Counted from the stretch's first letter, positions 32,181 to 42,390 are shown. The stretch is DNA of 64,000 bases from DAOOKJ01 sp035385585 (GCA_035385585.1 DAOOKJ010000001.1:1-64000), one strand, 5' to 3'. Notes: a model not told the origin generated them from the sequence alone. Translations and numbers: made by a program.

Positions 32181-34283
32181 CTAAATGTCCAAATTTTTCA
32201 CTTTTTGGGCATAGGCCTGAATAAAAGTTTTTCTTGGTAGGACTTCTTCCCCCATTAAAATATCAAATAATCTATCTGCCTCTTCTGCGTCCTCAATAGT
32301 TACTTGTTTTAATATTCTTTTTTTGGGATCCATTGTTGTTTCCCATAACTGCTCTGGATTCATTTCCCCTAAACCTTTATAGCGCCCAATGTTCAAACCA
32401 AGAGTTTTTTCTTCGTTGGTATCCTCGGTTGATTCAGCTTCGAGTATTTGACCATCTTCATTTTCTTCCACTAATTTTAATTTAATAACTCTATTTTTTT
32501 GTTCCTTCTCTTTTTTGTTTTCTTTATCTCTAAAATCTCTAATAATTTTGTCTTTTTCCTGATCAGTATAAGCATAAAATATTTCTTTTCCCTTCTGAAT
32601 TCGATAAAGAGGAGGTTGGGCAATATAAAGATACCCTTGTTCAATTATCGGTTTAAAGTAACGAAAGAAAAAAGTTAAAAGCAAAGTCCTAATATGAGCG
32701 CCATCACTATCGGCATCGCTCATAATAATAATCTTATGATAGCGAAGCTTGCCTAAATTAAAATCCTCACCGATTGTCGTTCCTAAAGCAATGATTAAAG
32801 ACTTTATCTCTTCAGAAGCCATCATTCTATCAAATCTGGCTTTTTCCACATTTAAAATTTTTCCTCTTAAAGGCAAAATCGCTTGGTAATTTCTGTCCCT
32901 TGCCAACTTCGCGCTGCCACCAGCACTCTCACCCTCAACAATAAAAAGTTCCGAATTCTCGGCTTTTCTTGAAATACAATCTGCTAATTTTCCTGGTAAA
33001 GCTGCCCCTTCAAACGCTCCTTTTCTTAAAATGTTTTCTCGAGCTTTTTTTGCTGCTTGCCTTGCCCGTGAAGATAATAAACATTTTTCAATGATATTCT
33101 TTGCATCCTCTTTGTTTATTTCTAAATATTCTTTAAAACTTTCATTCATTATCTTTTCTACTGCTAAACGAGCTTCCGGATTACCTAATTTTGCCTTTGT
33201 TTGCCCCTCAAACTGAGGTTCTTTCAATTTTATACTGATAATCGCCATTAATCCCTCTCTAGTATCTTCCCCTGAAAAACCACTATCTTCTTCTTTTAAA
33301 AATCCTTCACTTTTAGCATAATCATTTAAAACTCTGGTTAAGGCAGCCCTAAAACCAGTTAAATGCATTCCTCCTTCAGGGGTATGAATATTGTTTGCAA
33401 AAGAAATCTCTAAAGTTTCTTGATCTTCAATATAAACTAAAGCAATTTCTATTAAAATATTATCTTTTTCCTGAGAGATATAAAAAGGAGTTTTGACTAT
33501 CCATTTATAATCTCTCGCCAGATACTGAATAAATGCCTTTATCCCGCTTTCAAAATGAAAGGTATAGGACGGAACTAAAGTTTTATTCCGATAATCTTTT
33601 ATCTGAATTGTTATCCCTGGAGTTAGATAGGCTTGTTCGCGCAAGTGGTCCAAAATTTTTTTTAAGTCAAAATTTATTTCTTTAAAAACATCTGGATCTG
33701 GCTCAAAAGTAATTTTTGTTCCACTTTTTTGGCATTTACCATTTTTCATAACTTTTGTGATTGGCTTTCCCCGAGAATACTCTTGTTTATACAAAGTGCC
33801 ATTTCGGCAAATTTCAGCAATTAAATGTTTGGATAGGGCATTAACGACAGAAACCCCTACTCCATGTAGACCACCAGCCACTTTATAAGACTGCCCGCCA
33901 AATTTTCCACCGGCATGAAGAGTACACATGACAGTTTCTAAAGCTGACTTTTTTGTTTTCGGATGGATATCAACGGGAATTCCGCGACCATCATCGGTGA
34001 TTGCTACTTTGTTTTTATCTAAAATTTCCACTAAAATATTTTTCGCATATCCACTAGTTGCTTCGTCAATAGAATTGTCAACGACTTCCCAAACTAAATG
34101 ATGTAAACCTTCCAAGCCGGTTGAACCGATATACATTCCCGGCCTTCGTCTTACAGGCTCTAATCCTTCCAACACATAAATATCTTTAGCAGTATAAGAG
34201 GAATACTGATCAGAATCAGCAGTACTTTTTATTTCTTTTTCTTGTATCTGATTTTTAATTTTGTTCTTGTCGATTTTTGTCAT
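32181..34283 (-). CDS. gyrB: DNA gyrase subunit B
   Basis: ATPase subunit of gyrase. 700 aa. N-terminal GHKL ATPase with RRPGMYIGSTG, EVVDNSIDEA, DDGRGIPVD and GLHGVGVSVVNALS; TOPRIM domain with EGESAGGSAK and SDADSDGAHIRTLL; C terminus ending IGRYKGLGEMNPEQLWETTMDP. A charged insertion (NKEKEQKNRVIKLKLVEEN, about 585-620) sits between the TOPRIM and the tail. The start at 34283 adds about 30 residues before the first conserved position. Five bp downstream of pheT. Confidence 0.96.
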   Translation of the reverse strand: MTKIDKNKIKNQIQEKEIKSTADSDQYSSYTAKDIYVLEGLEPVRRRPGMYIGSTGLEGLHHLVWEVVDNSIDEATSGYAKNILVEILDKNKVAITDDGRGIPVDIHPKTKKSALETVMCTLHAGGKFGGQSYKVAGGLHGVGVSVVNALSKHLIAEICRNGTLYKQEYSRGKPITKVMKNGKCQKSGTKITFEPDPDVFKEINFDLKKILDHLREQAYLTPGITIQIKDYRNKTLVPSYTFHFESGIKAFIQYLARDYKWIVKTPFYISQEKDNILIEIALVYIEDQETLEISFANNIHTPEGGMHLTGFRAALTRVLNDYAKSEGFLKEEDSGFSGEDTREGLMAIISIKLKEPQFEGQTKAKLGNPEARLAVEKIMNESFKEYLEINKEDAKNIIEKCLLSSRARQAAKKARENILRKGAFEGAALPGKLADCISRKAENSELFIVEGESAGGSAKLARDRNYQAILPLRGKILNVEKARFDRMMASEEIKSLIIALGTTIGEDFNLGKLRYHKIIIMSDADSDGAHIRTLLLTFFFRYFKPIIEQGYLYIAQPPLYRIQKGKEIFYAYTDQEKDKIIRDFRDKENKKEKEQKNRVIKLKLVEENEDGQILEAESTEDTNEEKTLGLNIGRYKGLGEMNPEQLWETTMDPKKRILKQVTIEDAEEADRLFDILMGEEVLPRKTFIQAYAQKVKNLDI

Positions 34284-34288
34284 TTTTT

Positions 34289-36343
34289 TTATCTAATAAC
34301 AGCGTTAATTGTTTTTAACTTTCTAATAATTTTTTCCATTTCTCTGTCAACCTCTTCCGAAGTTAAAGTCTTTTTTAAAGAATAAAAAGTTAGATGAAAA
34401 GCTAAACTTTTTTCCTCTTTACCAATATTTTCACCAGTATAAACATCAAATAAATCTATCTCTTTTAAATATTTTAAAGGAAGAGACTTAATTGTTGAAA
34501 TAACTTTTGCTATTGATACATCTTCTTTTACAATCAAAGACAAATCTCTTTTAATTAAGGGGTATTTTAAAAGAGGACTGAAAACTACATCTTTCAAAAT
34601 GAATTTTTTTAAAGATTGAACTTTAATTTCCCAAAAAGCCACCTGGCCGTCAATATCATATTTTTTTAGCAACTCGTTTTTAAAATAACCAACAACGCCA
34701 ATTTTTTCTTTTTCTAAAATAATTTCTCCTCCTTTTTCTAAAATTGCAGAGTACTTATTATTCTTGGAAAAATTCTTAAACGAATATTTTCCATTTTCTA
34801 TTTTTAATCTTGAAAAGGTGCTTTCTATAATTCCTTTCGCCTCAAATAAAAGATTTTTTTCTTTAGCCGCAAAAATGACGCCAGCAAAAACTAATTCTTC
34901 TTTCAAATTATTATTTTCTTTGAAATAAATATTATTGATTTCAAAAAGACCGAACTTATCCTCAAATCTAGAATTATCTTTTATATTTTTTAAGAAATTC
35001 AAAGCGAAAGTTGGTCTCAAAAATGCAAAAAGCTCACTTACTGGATTTAAAACCTCAATAATACAATTTTTACGATTATTCAAAATTGATTCTACTTCGT
35101 TTTTTGAAACGAAAGAATAGTTATATGTTTCGTATAAATTAAAAGATTTTATTATATCCTTTAATTTATTTCTTATAAGCCACTTTTCATCTTCTTTTTT
35201 AAAAATCAATTCTGCTTTTGGCGGCTTGCTTAAAATACTGTTAAAGCCTATCAATCTTAAAACTTCGCCAATTACATCTTCTTTAACAAAAATATCAGTC
35301 CTTAAAGAAGAAATTAATACCAAAATCCCATTCTTTTTCTGTTTAAAATTAAATCCTAATAATGATAAATTTCTTTTTATTAGTTTTTGGGAAATTTTAA
35401 AGCCGGCAAAATTATTAAAGGCATTAAAACTTATAAAAATTTCTTTCCTTGGTGATTTAACGATTTCTTTATCTATCTTTCCTCTTAAAATTCTTCCTCC
35501 TGCCAATTTTTGAATCAAATTAGTGGCTAGATCTAAACTATAATCAGTTAAATCTCTAGATAAATTATGCTCAAATCTATACGAAGCATCAGTCTTTAAA
35601 TTTAGCTCTTGCGAGGTTTTTCTAATAATCTCTGGAGAAAAATTGGCGCTTTCAATTAGAACCATTTTTGTCTCTTTATCTACTTCGGCGAATTTTCCCC
35701 CTTTAATTCCAGCTAAAGCCAGAATTTTCTCTGAATCAGTAATTAAAAGTTGATTATCTTTTAAATCGTAAAATCTATTATCTAAAGTTAGAATTCTTTC
35801 TCTCTTTCTAGCCAAACGAATAATAATTTCTTTCTTTGGCGGTTTTTTATTATTAAAAGCAACTTTCTGAAAATCAAAGACGTGAAGAGGTTGTCCTGTT
35901 AAAAGCATTGTATAATTTACCGCGTCAACGACATTGTTTATTGGACGTAGGCCGCATTCTTTTAAAATTCTTTTAAGCCAGGATGGTGATTCTTTCACTT
36001 TCAGCCACCAAATTGCCTTCATTTCGTATCGCCGGCAACTTATATCTTCAATTTTTACCTCTACCCAATCTTTTACCATAGGCATTTGTTTATTTTCTTT
36101 TACTTTTACGACTGGAAAAGTGAAATTTTTTCCTAAAATGGCAGCAATTTCTTTTAAAAGACCAAAGTGGCCACTGCAATCTGAGACTCTATTGGGTAAT
36201 AAATCAATTTCTAAAATTGGCCTTTTTTGATAATAATTAACTTTAGTTTCAGCCAAATGCATTGTCAAAAGTTCCGCCAATTTTTCAGGCGATTCTTTAA
36301 ATTCAAGATTTTTTTTCAAAAGATTGTATGAAAAACGCAACAT
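34289..36343 (-). CDS. pheT: Phenylalanyl-tRNA synthetase beta subunit lacking the tRNA-binding domain
   Basis: Beta subunit of the (alpha-beta)2 PheRS. 684 aa against about 800 in most bacteria. After the first helix pair (LLTMHLAET, about residues 26-34) the sequence goes directly to ILEIDLLPNRVSDCSGHFG, skipping the EMAPII-like tRNA-binding domain that normally lies at about 40-150. The B3/B4 region with editing site, B5 domain and catalytic-like B6/B7 core follow, and the C-terminal anticodon-binding FDX-ACB domain (FSPLLKYPLIKRDLSLIV to the end) is present. It follows pheS by 23 bp. Confidence 0.94.
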   Translation of the reverse strand: MLRFSYNLLKKNLEFKESPEKLAELLTMHLAETKVNYYQKRPILEIDLLPNRVSDCSGHFGLLKEIAAILGKNFTFPVVKVKENKQMPMVKDWVEVKIEDISCRRYEMKAIWWLKVKESPSWLKRILKECGLRPINNVVDAVNYTMLLTGQPLHVFDFQKVAFNNKKPPKKEIIIRLARKRERILTLDNRFYDLKDNQLLITDSEKILALAGIKGGKFAEVDKETKMVLIESANFSPEIIRKTSQELNLKTDASYRFEHNLSRDLTDYSLDLATNLIQKLAGGRILRGKIDKEIVKSPRKEIFISFNAFNNFAGFKISQKLIKRNLSLLGFNFKQKKNGILVLISSLRTDIFVKEDVIGEVLRLIGFNSILSKPPKAELIFKKEDEKWLIRNKLKDIIKSFNLYETYNYSFVSKNEVESILNNRKNCIIEVLNPVSELFAFLRPTFALNFLKNIKDNSRFEDKFGLFEINNIYFKENNNLKEELVFAGVIFAAKEKNLLFEAKGIIESTFSRLKIENGKYSFKNFSKNNKYSAILEKGGEIILEKEKIGVVGYFKNELLKKYDIDGQVAFWEIKVQSLKKFILKDVVFSPLLKYPLIKRDLSLIVKEDVSIAKVISTIKSLPLKYLKEIDLFDVYTGENIGKEEKSLAFHLTFYSLKKTLTSEEVDREMEKIIRKLKTINAVIR

Positions 36344-36366
36344 AAATAAAATAAATCTATATTGAT

Positions 36367-37368
36367 TTAAAATTGTCTCAGAAATCTGATATCCGAAGAG
36401 GCAAATAGTCTGATATCTGAAATTTTATATTTTATCATTGCAATTCGTTCTACCCCTAGTCCAAAAGCGAAACCTTGAAGGTTTTTGTTTCTGTAACCAA
36501 CTGTTTTATATAAATCAGGATGAACCATTCCCGCACCCATAATCTCCAACCATTTATCTCTATTCCCTTTTGAGTTAATCTTTATATCAACTTCTACTCC
36601 TGGAGTCACAAAGGGAAAATAACTTGGCCTAAATCTAATTAAAATATCATCTTTAAAAATCGCCTTTAGAAACTCCTCAATAATAAATTTAAAATTTGAA
36701 AAACTGACAACTTCCGAAACCATTAACCCCTCAACTTGATGAAATTGAATTTCATGTGAAGTATCCGTCGCCTCATGACGAAAAGTTTTTCCGGGCACGA
36801 TAATTCTAAAAGGCGGCTCATGTTTTTCCATATACCTAATTTGCATTGGGCTGGTATGAGTTCTCAAAAGCAATCTTTCTTTTTGATTTCTTTCTGCCGG
36901 TTTTATCCACAAAGTATCCCACATATCTCTAGCTGGATGATTTTCAGGAATTCTCAAAGCGTCAAAATTATAATATTCCGTCTCAATTTCTGGCCCTTCA
37001 ACAATTTCAAATCCTAAATTTTGAAACACTCCAACAATTTCTTTTAAAACTGAACTAATGGGGTGAAGGTGACCAATTTCTTTTTTAGTCCCAGGTTGAG
37101 AAATGTCAAAATATTCTTTCTTTATTTGCCTAGTGGGGAAATTTTTTTCTTTTGCCTTAAAGAGTTCTGTTAAAAATAGACGAGTTGCTTGACATTTTTG
37201 GGCTTCTTTTTTTCTTTGCTCCAGCGATAATTTTTTTAAATTATCAAAAAATAAAGAAAGGTCGCTTTTCCGGCCTAAATATTTAATTCGCCAATTTTCT
37301 AAATCTCTAATATCCTTGACTGTTTTTATTTCCTTCTCTGCTTCTTTTTTAATTTCTTCTAAATCCAT
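36367..37368 (-). CDS. pheS: Phenylalanyl-tRNA synthetase alpha subunit
   Basis: Catalytic class II subunit. 333 aa, normal length. N-terminal coiled-coil arm (about 1-90), motif 1 in GFEIVEGPEIETEYYNFDAL, motif 2 in HTSPMQIRYMEKHEPPFRIIVPGKTFRHEATDTSHEIQFHQVEG-type sequence, and motif 3 GFAFGLGVERIAMIKY. The start at 37368 follows a well-formed promoter. First gene of the pheS-pheT-gyrB-sortase run. Confidence 0.97.
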   Translation of the reverse strand: MDLEEIKKEAEKEIKTVKDIRDLENWRIKYLGRKSDLSLFFDNLKKLSLEQRKKEAQKCQATRLFLTELFKAKEKNFPTRQIKKEYFDISQPGTKKEIGHLHPISSVLKEIVGVFQNLGFEIVEGPEIETEYYNFDALRIPENHPARDMWDTLWIKPAERNQKERLLLRTHTSPMQIRYMEKHEPPFRIIVPGKTFRHEATDTSHEIQFHQVEGLMVSEVVSFSNFKFIIEEFLKAIFKDDILIRFRPSYFPFVTPGVEVDIKINSKGNRDKWLEIMGAGMVHPDLYKTVGYRNKNLQGFAFGLGVERIAMIKYKISDIRLFASSDIRFLRQF

Positions 37369-37381
37369 AGCTAATGTTTAA

Positions 37382-37410
37382 ATTTTACTCTAAATTTGTC
37401 ATTTTTTCAA
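37382..37410 (-). promoter_or_regulatory. Promoter of pheST
   Basis: Minus strand TTGAAA (37410-37405), 17 bp, TAAAAT (37387-37382). Predicted start only a few bases before the ATG at 37368, so the leader is very short. It diverges from the yebC promoter 11 bp away. Confidence 0.65.
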
Positions 37411-37421
37411 GTTAGTTTTAT

Positions 37422-37450
37422 TTGAAAAAATCATTAAAAAGCGATATAAT
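37422..37450 (+). promoter_or_regulatory. Promoter of yebC-ruvC
   Basis: TTGAAA (37422-37427), 17 bp, consensus TATAAT (37445-37450). The leader to the ATG at 37530 is about 70 bases and contains CATGAATTAAGTATCTAGTA-like AT-rich sequence with no clear fold. Confidence 0.7.
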
Positions 37451-37529
37451 AGAAATAACTACGTATAATCCAAGACTTTGAATCATGAATTAAGTATCTA
37501 GTATTTATAATTTTGAGTTTCTTAATTGT

Positions 37530-38252
37530 ATGTCTGGACATTCTAAATGGGCAAAAGTTAAATATCAAAAAGCGCAAAAAGACCCAAAAAAAGGCCAGGC
37601 TTTTTCTAAAGTTACCAATTTAATTACAGTAGCTGCTAGAAAAGGAACAGATGTTGAAAGCAATCCAAAATTAAGAATTGCGATTGAAAAAGCAAAAGAA
37701 TTAGGAATGCCAAAAGATAATATTGAAAAGGCAATAAAAAGAGGGTCTGGTGATTCTTTAGAGGAAAAAAATGTTGAAGAAATTTTAGTTGAGGCTTATG
37801 GTCCCCAGGGAGTAGCTTTATTGATTCAGGTTGTCACTGATAATAAAAACCGCACTTTAGCTGAATTACGGCACCTTCTAAACGAAAACTCGGCTAAATT
37901 GACTGAGGGAGGAACTGTAAAATATCTTTTTAAAGAAATGGGGAAAATTTTGGTTGACAAGAAACTTTGGAATGACGATTTTGCCTTATTCTCAATAGAA
38001 AATGGCGCTCAAGAAATCAAAGAAGAAGATGAACAAATCGCTATTTATTCCGATTTGTCCAAATTTAATGATTTAAAAAGATTTTTGGAAACCACTCTAA
38101 ATCTAAAAGATTTAAAAACAGAAATCGAGTTTGTGCCGGACAATCTTATAGAAATTAAAGATCAAAAAACAATTGAAGAGTTGGATAATCTTTTTTCTGC
38201 TTTGGCTAATTATCCTGATGTTGAAGAGGTCTATTCAAATGTCAACTATTAA
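37530..38252 (+). CDS. YebC/PmpR family protein
   Basis: 240 aa. Conserved YebC/TACO1 protein; members bind DNA as regulators or help ribosomes through proline-rich stretches. It starts MSGHSKWAKVKYQKAQKDPKKG, has PKLRIAIEKAKELGMPKDNIEKAIKRG (about 50-76), YGPQGVALLIQVVTDNKNRT, and the acidic C-terminal domain. The gene precedes ruvC by 8 bp, the common yebC-ruvC order. Whether this member acts in transcription or translation cannot be told. Confidence 0.95.
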   Translation: MSGHSKWAKVKYQKAQKDPKKGQAFSKVTNLITVAARKGTDVESNPKLRIAIEKAKELGMPKDNIEKAIKRGSGDSLEEKNVEEILVEAYGPQGVALLIQVVTDNKNRTLAELRHLLNENSAKLTEGGTVKYLFKEMGKILVDKKLWNDDFALFSIENGAQEIKEEDEQIAIYSDLSKFNDLKRFLETTLNLKDLKTEIEFVPDNLIEIKDQKTIEELDNLFSALANYPDVEEVYSNVNY

Positions 38253-38260
38253 GCTTTATT

Positions 38261-38740
38261 ATGATAATTTTAGGCTTAGATCCAGGAACTACCAGAGTTG
38301 GGTTTGCAATTATAAAAACTACAAAAGACAATGTTAAGCCAATCCATTACGGCTGTTGGGAAATAAAAGAAAAAGAAAAAGGGAAAAAGTTGGTAACTTT
38401 AGAAAAACTTTTAAATAGATTAATAAAAGAATACAAGCCAGAATTGGCAGCCGTAGAAAAAATTTTCTTTTTTAAAAATGCAAAAACCGCGATGTCTATT
38501 AGCGAAGCCATTGGAATCATTTATTCTGTTCTCTATAAAAACCATCTTGCCCTTATTGAATTATCCCCTTTAGAAATAAAACAAAATCTTATTGGTTATG
38601 GCCGAGCAGAAAAAAAAGATGTCCAAAAAATCATTCAATTTTATTTTTCTTTTAAAGAATTACCGACTCCTGACGATACAGCTGATGCGCTCGCTGTTGC
38701 TTTAGCCGGTTTAAACAAAGTACAATGTTTAAAAAATTAG
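38261..38740 (+). CDS. ruvC: Crossover junction endodeoxyribonuclease RuvC
   Basis: Cuts Holliday junctions in the RuvABC system. 159 aa, normal. Catalytic acids: Asp in ILGLDPGTTRVG (D7), Glu in LAAVEKIFFFKNAKTA (about E67) and the C-terminal pair in TPDDTADALAVAL (about 138-141). The last 16 bp overlap the start of the penicillin-binding protein gene, suggesting coupled translation. RuvA and RuvB are not in the window. Confidence 0.95.
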   Translation: MIILGLDPGTTRVGFAIIKTTKDNVKPIHYGCWEIKEKEKGKKLVTLEKLLNRLIKEYKPELAAVEKIFFFKNAKTAMSISEAIGIIYSVLYKNHLALIELSPLEIKQNLIGYGRAEKKDVQKIIQFYFSFKELPTPDDTADALAVALAGLNKVQCLKN

Positions 38741-41193
38741 TCACCTTTTTTGCCGCTCTTATTATAATCATTCTGATTGTTTCAGGTCTGACTTTTTCTT
38801 ATCTTTCAAAAGACCTACCTAATCCAGCTGATTTTTCAAAACGAGTAGTCAATCAATCAACTAAAATTTATGATAGAACCGGAAAGGTTCTCCTTTACGA
38901 AATTCATGGCGGCGAAAAAAGAACAGTAATCAGTAGTTTTGACGATATCTCCCCCTATGTTATAAAAACTACTTTAGCCGCTGAAGATCATACTTTCTAT
39001 TCTCATCATGGTTTTGTTTTAAAAGGGATTATTCGCGCCTTATTCAATAATCTTTTTAAAAAAGGAAGCCTTCAAGGTGGTTCAACTATTACCCAGCAAT
39101 TAGCAAGAAACGCTTTTTTAACTTTAGATAAAACTTTATCCAGAAAAATCAAAGAAGCAATTTTAACAATCCGTTTAGAAAGAAGCTGGAATAAAGACCA
39201 AATTCTTTTAGCCTATTTAAACCAAGTTCATTATGGCTATAATGTTTACGGAATTGAAGCTGCTAGTCAATTTTATTTTAATAAATCAGCTAAAGATTTA
39301 ACTCTGGCTGAAGCCGCTTATTTAACAGCCTTAATAAAAGCGCCTGGCTATTATTCTCCTTATGGTTCGCATCTTAGTGATTTGGAAGCTAGAAAAGAAT
39401 ATATTTTAGACTGGGCTTTAAAATTAAATTATTATTCTCAAGAAGAAATTAAAAAAGCAAAAACAGAAAAAGTAGTTTTTGCCCAGCCAAGTTTTGGCAT
39501 TAAAGCCCCTCATTTTGTAATGTATGTTAGAGAAATGCTTTATGATAAATTTGGAGAAGAAGAACTAGAAAAAGGAGGTTATACTATTATTACCACTTTA
39601 GATATGAATCTTCAGATAATTGCCGAAGAATTAACAAAAAAATACGGAGATATTAATGAAAAAAAAGTTGGGGCAAAAAACTTGGCTTTACTGGCTGAAG
39701 AGCCAAAAACTGGTCAAATTGTAGCAATGGTTGGTTCAAGAGATTACTGGAATATAGAAGCCGAGGGAAATGTCAATGCCACCTTAAGCATCCGTCAGCC
39801 GGGTTCTTCTTTTAAACCGATTGTTTATGCCACTGCTTTTAAAAAAGGTTATCTTCCAGAATCATATGTTTTTGATACTGCTCTAGATGGAGTAAAAATG
39901 AATTTTTCAACTAACCCTTTAAACCCTTATTATGTGACAAATTATGATAATAAAACTAGAGGGCCGGTTACTTTCCGCCAGGCATTAGCCCAATCTTTGA
40001 ATATCCCTTCGGTGAAAGTTTTATATTTAACCGGGATTGAAGATGCAATTCGGACCGCTCAAGATTTTGGCATTACTACCCTAACTGAAAAACCATCTTT
40101 TTATGGTTTAAGCTTGGTCTTGGGCGGCGGCGGAGTAAAACTCAATGAAATGGTTAATGCTTATTCGGTTTTTAATCAAGAAGGAATATATCATCCTCAA
40201 GTAAGTATTCTTAAAATTTTAAATTCAAAAGGCGAAACTATTTATGAATATCAAGAGGAAACAAAAAAAGTTTTAGAGCCTCAAATTGCCAGATTAATCA
40301 CTAGTATTTTATCTGATAATGAAAGCAGGGCGCCAGCTTTTGGCTATAACAGTCCCTTATATTTTCAAGGGGTTGATATAGCAGTTAAAACTGGAACAGA
40401 CTCAGAATATCGAGATGCCTGGACCCTTGGTTACAGCAGTTCCCTTGCTCTTGGTGTTTGGGTTGGCAATAATGACCGCTCTCCAGTGGCTCCAACTGGT
40501 GCGCCAGGAATAATGGTAGCAGCTCCCTTGTGGCACGAGTTTATGGAAAAAAGTTTTAAATTTTATCCACCTTTAAAATTTTCGCCTCCCCTGCCTTATG
40601 AACCTAAAAGTTTAGCACCAAAGCCAATGATGGATGGGGAATACATAATAATTCGCCAATATAAAAATATTTCTACCGGTGAAATTAAGACTGTAAAAGA
40701 AATTCATTCAATTTTACATTATATTGACAAAAACAATCCTTTGGGCGCCTGTCCATCAAATCCTTTGAATGATCCTCAATATCTTTTATGGGAAATCCCG
40801 ACCTTAATTTGGGCTGCACAGCATATCCCCAATTTTCAGACCGAATATAATCTGTCTTTAGGTGAAGGCTGGTACCCTTTAGACTGTGAAGCAATCGATA
40901 CGGTCATTGAATTTGAAGATGTACCGAAAATAGAAATAATTTCCCCAAAAGAAGGAGATTATGCTTTAAGCGAGGTAAAAGTTGAGGCGAATATTATCGG
41001 CTCTCTACCTTTACAAGTGAATCTTTATTTAAATAATGTCCTTTTGGGTGAAATGAGCAAAAATAGTGACAACAATTTCTTTTATTTTCTTCCCTTCAAT
41101 TTATTAAAAGAGCAAAATGAAATAAAAATTGAGGCTAAAGATAGCCTCGATCAAATAAGCACTGCTACGAGAATTTTCTTCAAACAACCATAG
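38725..41193 (+). CDS. Class A penicillin-binding protein (transglycosylase/transpeptidase)
   Basis: Bifunctional peptidoglycan synthase, 822 aa. N-terminal transmembrane helix (about 5-26), GT51 domain with AAEDHTFYSHHGF (catalytic Glu) and GGSTITQQLARN, then a transpeptidase domain with the SxxK serine in RQPGSSFKPIVY (about 352-363), a second motif near SLNIPSVKV and the KTGT box. A C-terminal beta-rich domain (about 725-822, PKIEIISPKEGDYAL) resembles an Ig-like or Big domain. It shows that this cell makes its own peptidoglycan. Overlaps ruvC by 16 bp. Confidence 0.95.
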   Translation: MFKKLVTFFAALIIIILIVSGLTFSYLSKDLPNPADFSKRVVNQSTKIYDRTGKVLLYEIHGGEKRTVISSFDDISPYVIKTTLAAEDHTFYSHHGFVLKGIIRALFNNLFKKGSLQGGSTITQQLARNAFLTLDKTLSRKIKEAILTIRLERSWNKDQILLAYLNQVHYGYNVYGIEAASQFYFNKSAKDLTLAEAAYLTALIKAPGYYSPYGSHLSDLEARKEYILDWALKLNYYSQEEIKKAKTEKVVFAQPSFGIKAPHFVMYVREMLYDKFGEEELEKGGYTIITTLDMNLQIIAEELTKKYGDINEKKVGAKNLALLAEEPKTGQIVAMVGSRDYWNIEAEGNVNATLSIRQPGSSFKPIVYATAFKKGYLPESYVFDTALDGVKMNFSTNPLNPYYVTNYDNKTRGPVTFRQALAQSLNIPSVKVLYLTGIEDAIRTAQDFGITTLTEKPSFYGLSLVLGGGGVKLNEMVNAYSVFNQEGIYHPQVSILKILNSKGETIYEYQEETKKVLEPQIARLITSILSDNESRAPAFGYNSPLYFQGVDIAVKTGTDSEYRDAWTLGYSSSLALGVWVGNNDRSPVAPTGAPGIMVAAPLWHEFMEKSFKFYPPLKFSPPLPYEPKSLAPKPMMDGEYIIIRQYKNISTGEIKTVKEIHSILHYIDKNNPLGACPSNPLNDPQYLLWEIPTLIWAAQHIPNFQTEYNLSLGEGWYPLDCEAIDTVIEFEDVPKIEIISPKEGDYALSEVKVEANIIGSLPLQVNLYLNNVLLGEMSKNSDNNFFYFLPFNLLKEQNEIKIEAKDSLDQISTATRIFFKQP

Positions 41194-41221
41194 AACTCTT
41201 TGGAATTTTTAAAATAAACCT

Positions 41222-42349
41222 TTAAGCGCTCAAGGAGGGTACCAAAACATATAAGAAGTCGCTTTCTTCTTTCCCTCGAATTAAAACCGGGGTATTTTCT
41301 TTATTTAAGCCAAGAGACACCTCTTCTCCTCGCGAAGATTCTAACCCGTCTAAAAAGAAACGATAATTAAAACCTATTTCTAACGGCTCGCCTTTAATTT
41401 CAACAGAATCAAGTAAAGTTTCACTTTGACCTAAAGTTGGATCCTGGGCTGTCAAAATAACTTCCTTTTTTGAAGGATTAAACTTAAATTTTACCTCATT
41501 GACTTTTCCGCTAAAAATACCAATTACTTTAATAGCTTCTTTTAAGCTGGCTCTTTTAAAAATTACTTGATTTTCAAAATTAGTTGGGATAGCATTTTTA
41601 AAATCAGGATACTGAGCATTAATTAATCTAGAAATCAATCTTATATTCTCGGCAGAGAATTGGATTTGATTTGGATCGGGAGAAATAGTTATTATTTCTG
41701 ATTCATCCTCTAATTTTTCAGTCAGCATTTTTAAAACCTCTTGAACAGTTCTCAAAGGAACTAGTGCCTCAAAATCTTCTTTTATGTTAGTCTTAATTTT
41801 TTCCAAAGGGATTGTTTTCACCGCCAAACGATATCTATCAGTGCCAACTAATTTAAACCCTTCTTTTTCTATTTTAAATAGAACGCTTGTTAATTCAGGA
41901 AAGTTGGCACTATAACCAACACTTAAAATTACTTGTTCCAAACCTTCTCTTAAAATTTCTTTATTAATCTCTATGTATTTATCAGTTTTTATTTGAGGGA
42001 TAATTGGAAAATCTTCACTATTATATCCTTGAAAAATAGTTTTAAATTTTCCACTTTCCACTTTTAAATTATTTTCTTTTGCCTCAAGAATAATTTTTTC
42101 TTCTGGTAAATTGTTTAAAAAATTGCTAAAAGTTCTGGCAGGAATTACAACTTTTCCTTCTTTTTCCGTCTTTCCTAAAACACTTATTTCTGCTCCTATT
42201 TCTAAATCTGTCGCTTTAAGATGGATTTTATTTTTATTTGTTTCAATCAGAATATTGTTTAAAATTGGTAAAGTAATATTTTTACTAGTGATTCTTTCTG
42301 CAAGAATTACTGCTTTTTTTAAATTATCTGCCAGAGTAATAAATTTCAT
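41222..42349 (-). CDS. dnaN: DNA polymerase III beta subunit (sliding clamp)
   Basis: Ring clamp that holds the replicative polymerase on DNA. 375 aa, normal length, with three similar domains. It starts MKFITLADNLKKAVILAERITSKNITLPILNNILIE and ends ENTPVLIRGKEESDFLYVLVPS, close to the family ending PvliRp...yvimPm. It lies downstream of dnaA on the same strand across a 210-bp AT-rich spacer containing a perfect DnaA box. Confidence 0.96.
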   Translation of the reverse strand: MKFITLADNLKKAVILAERITSKNITLPILNNILIETNKNKIHLKATDLEIGAEISVLGKTEKEGKVVIPARTFSNFLNNLPEEKIILEAKENNLKVESGKFKTIFQGYNSEDFPIIPQIKTDKYIEINKEILREGLEQVILSVGYSANFPELTSVLFKIEKEGFKLVGTDRYRLAVKTIPLEKIKTNIKEDFEALVPLRTVQEVLKMLTEKLEDESEIITISPDPNQIQFSAENIRLISRLINAQYPDFKNAIPTNFENQVIFKRASLKEAIKVIGIFSGKVNEVKFKFNPSKKEVILTAQDPTLGQSETLLDSVEIKGEPLEIGFNYRFFLDGLESSRGEEVSLGLNKENTPVLIRGKEESDFLYVLVPSLSA

Positions 42350-42390
42350 ATTATTTATTTAATTATTATTTTTATTAAGAGGGTTACTTT

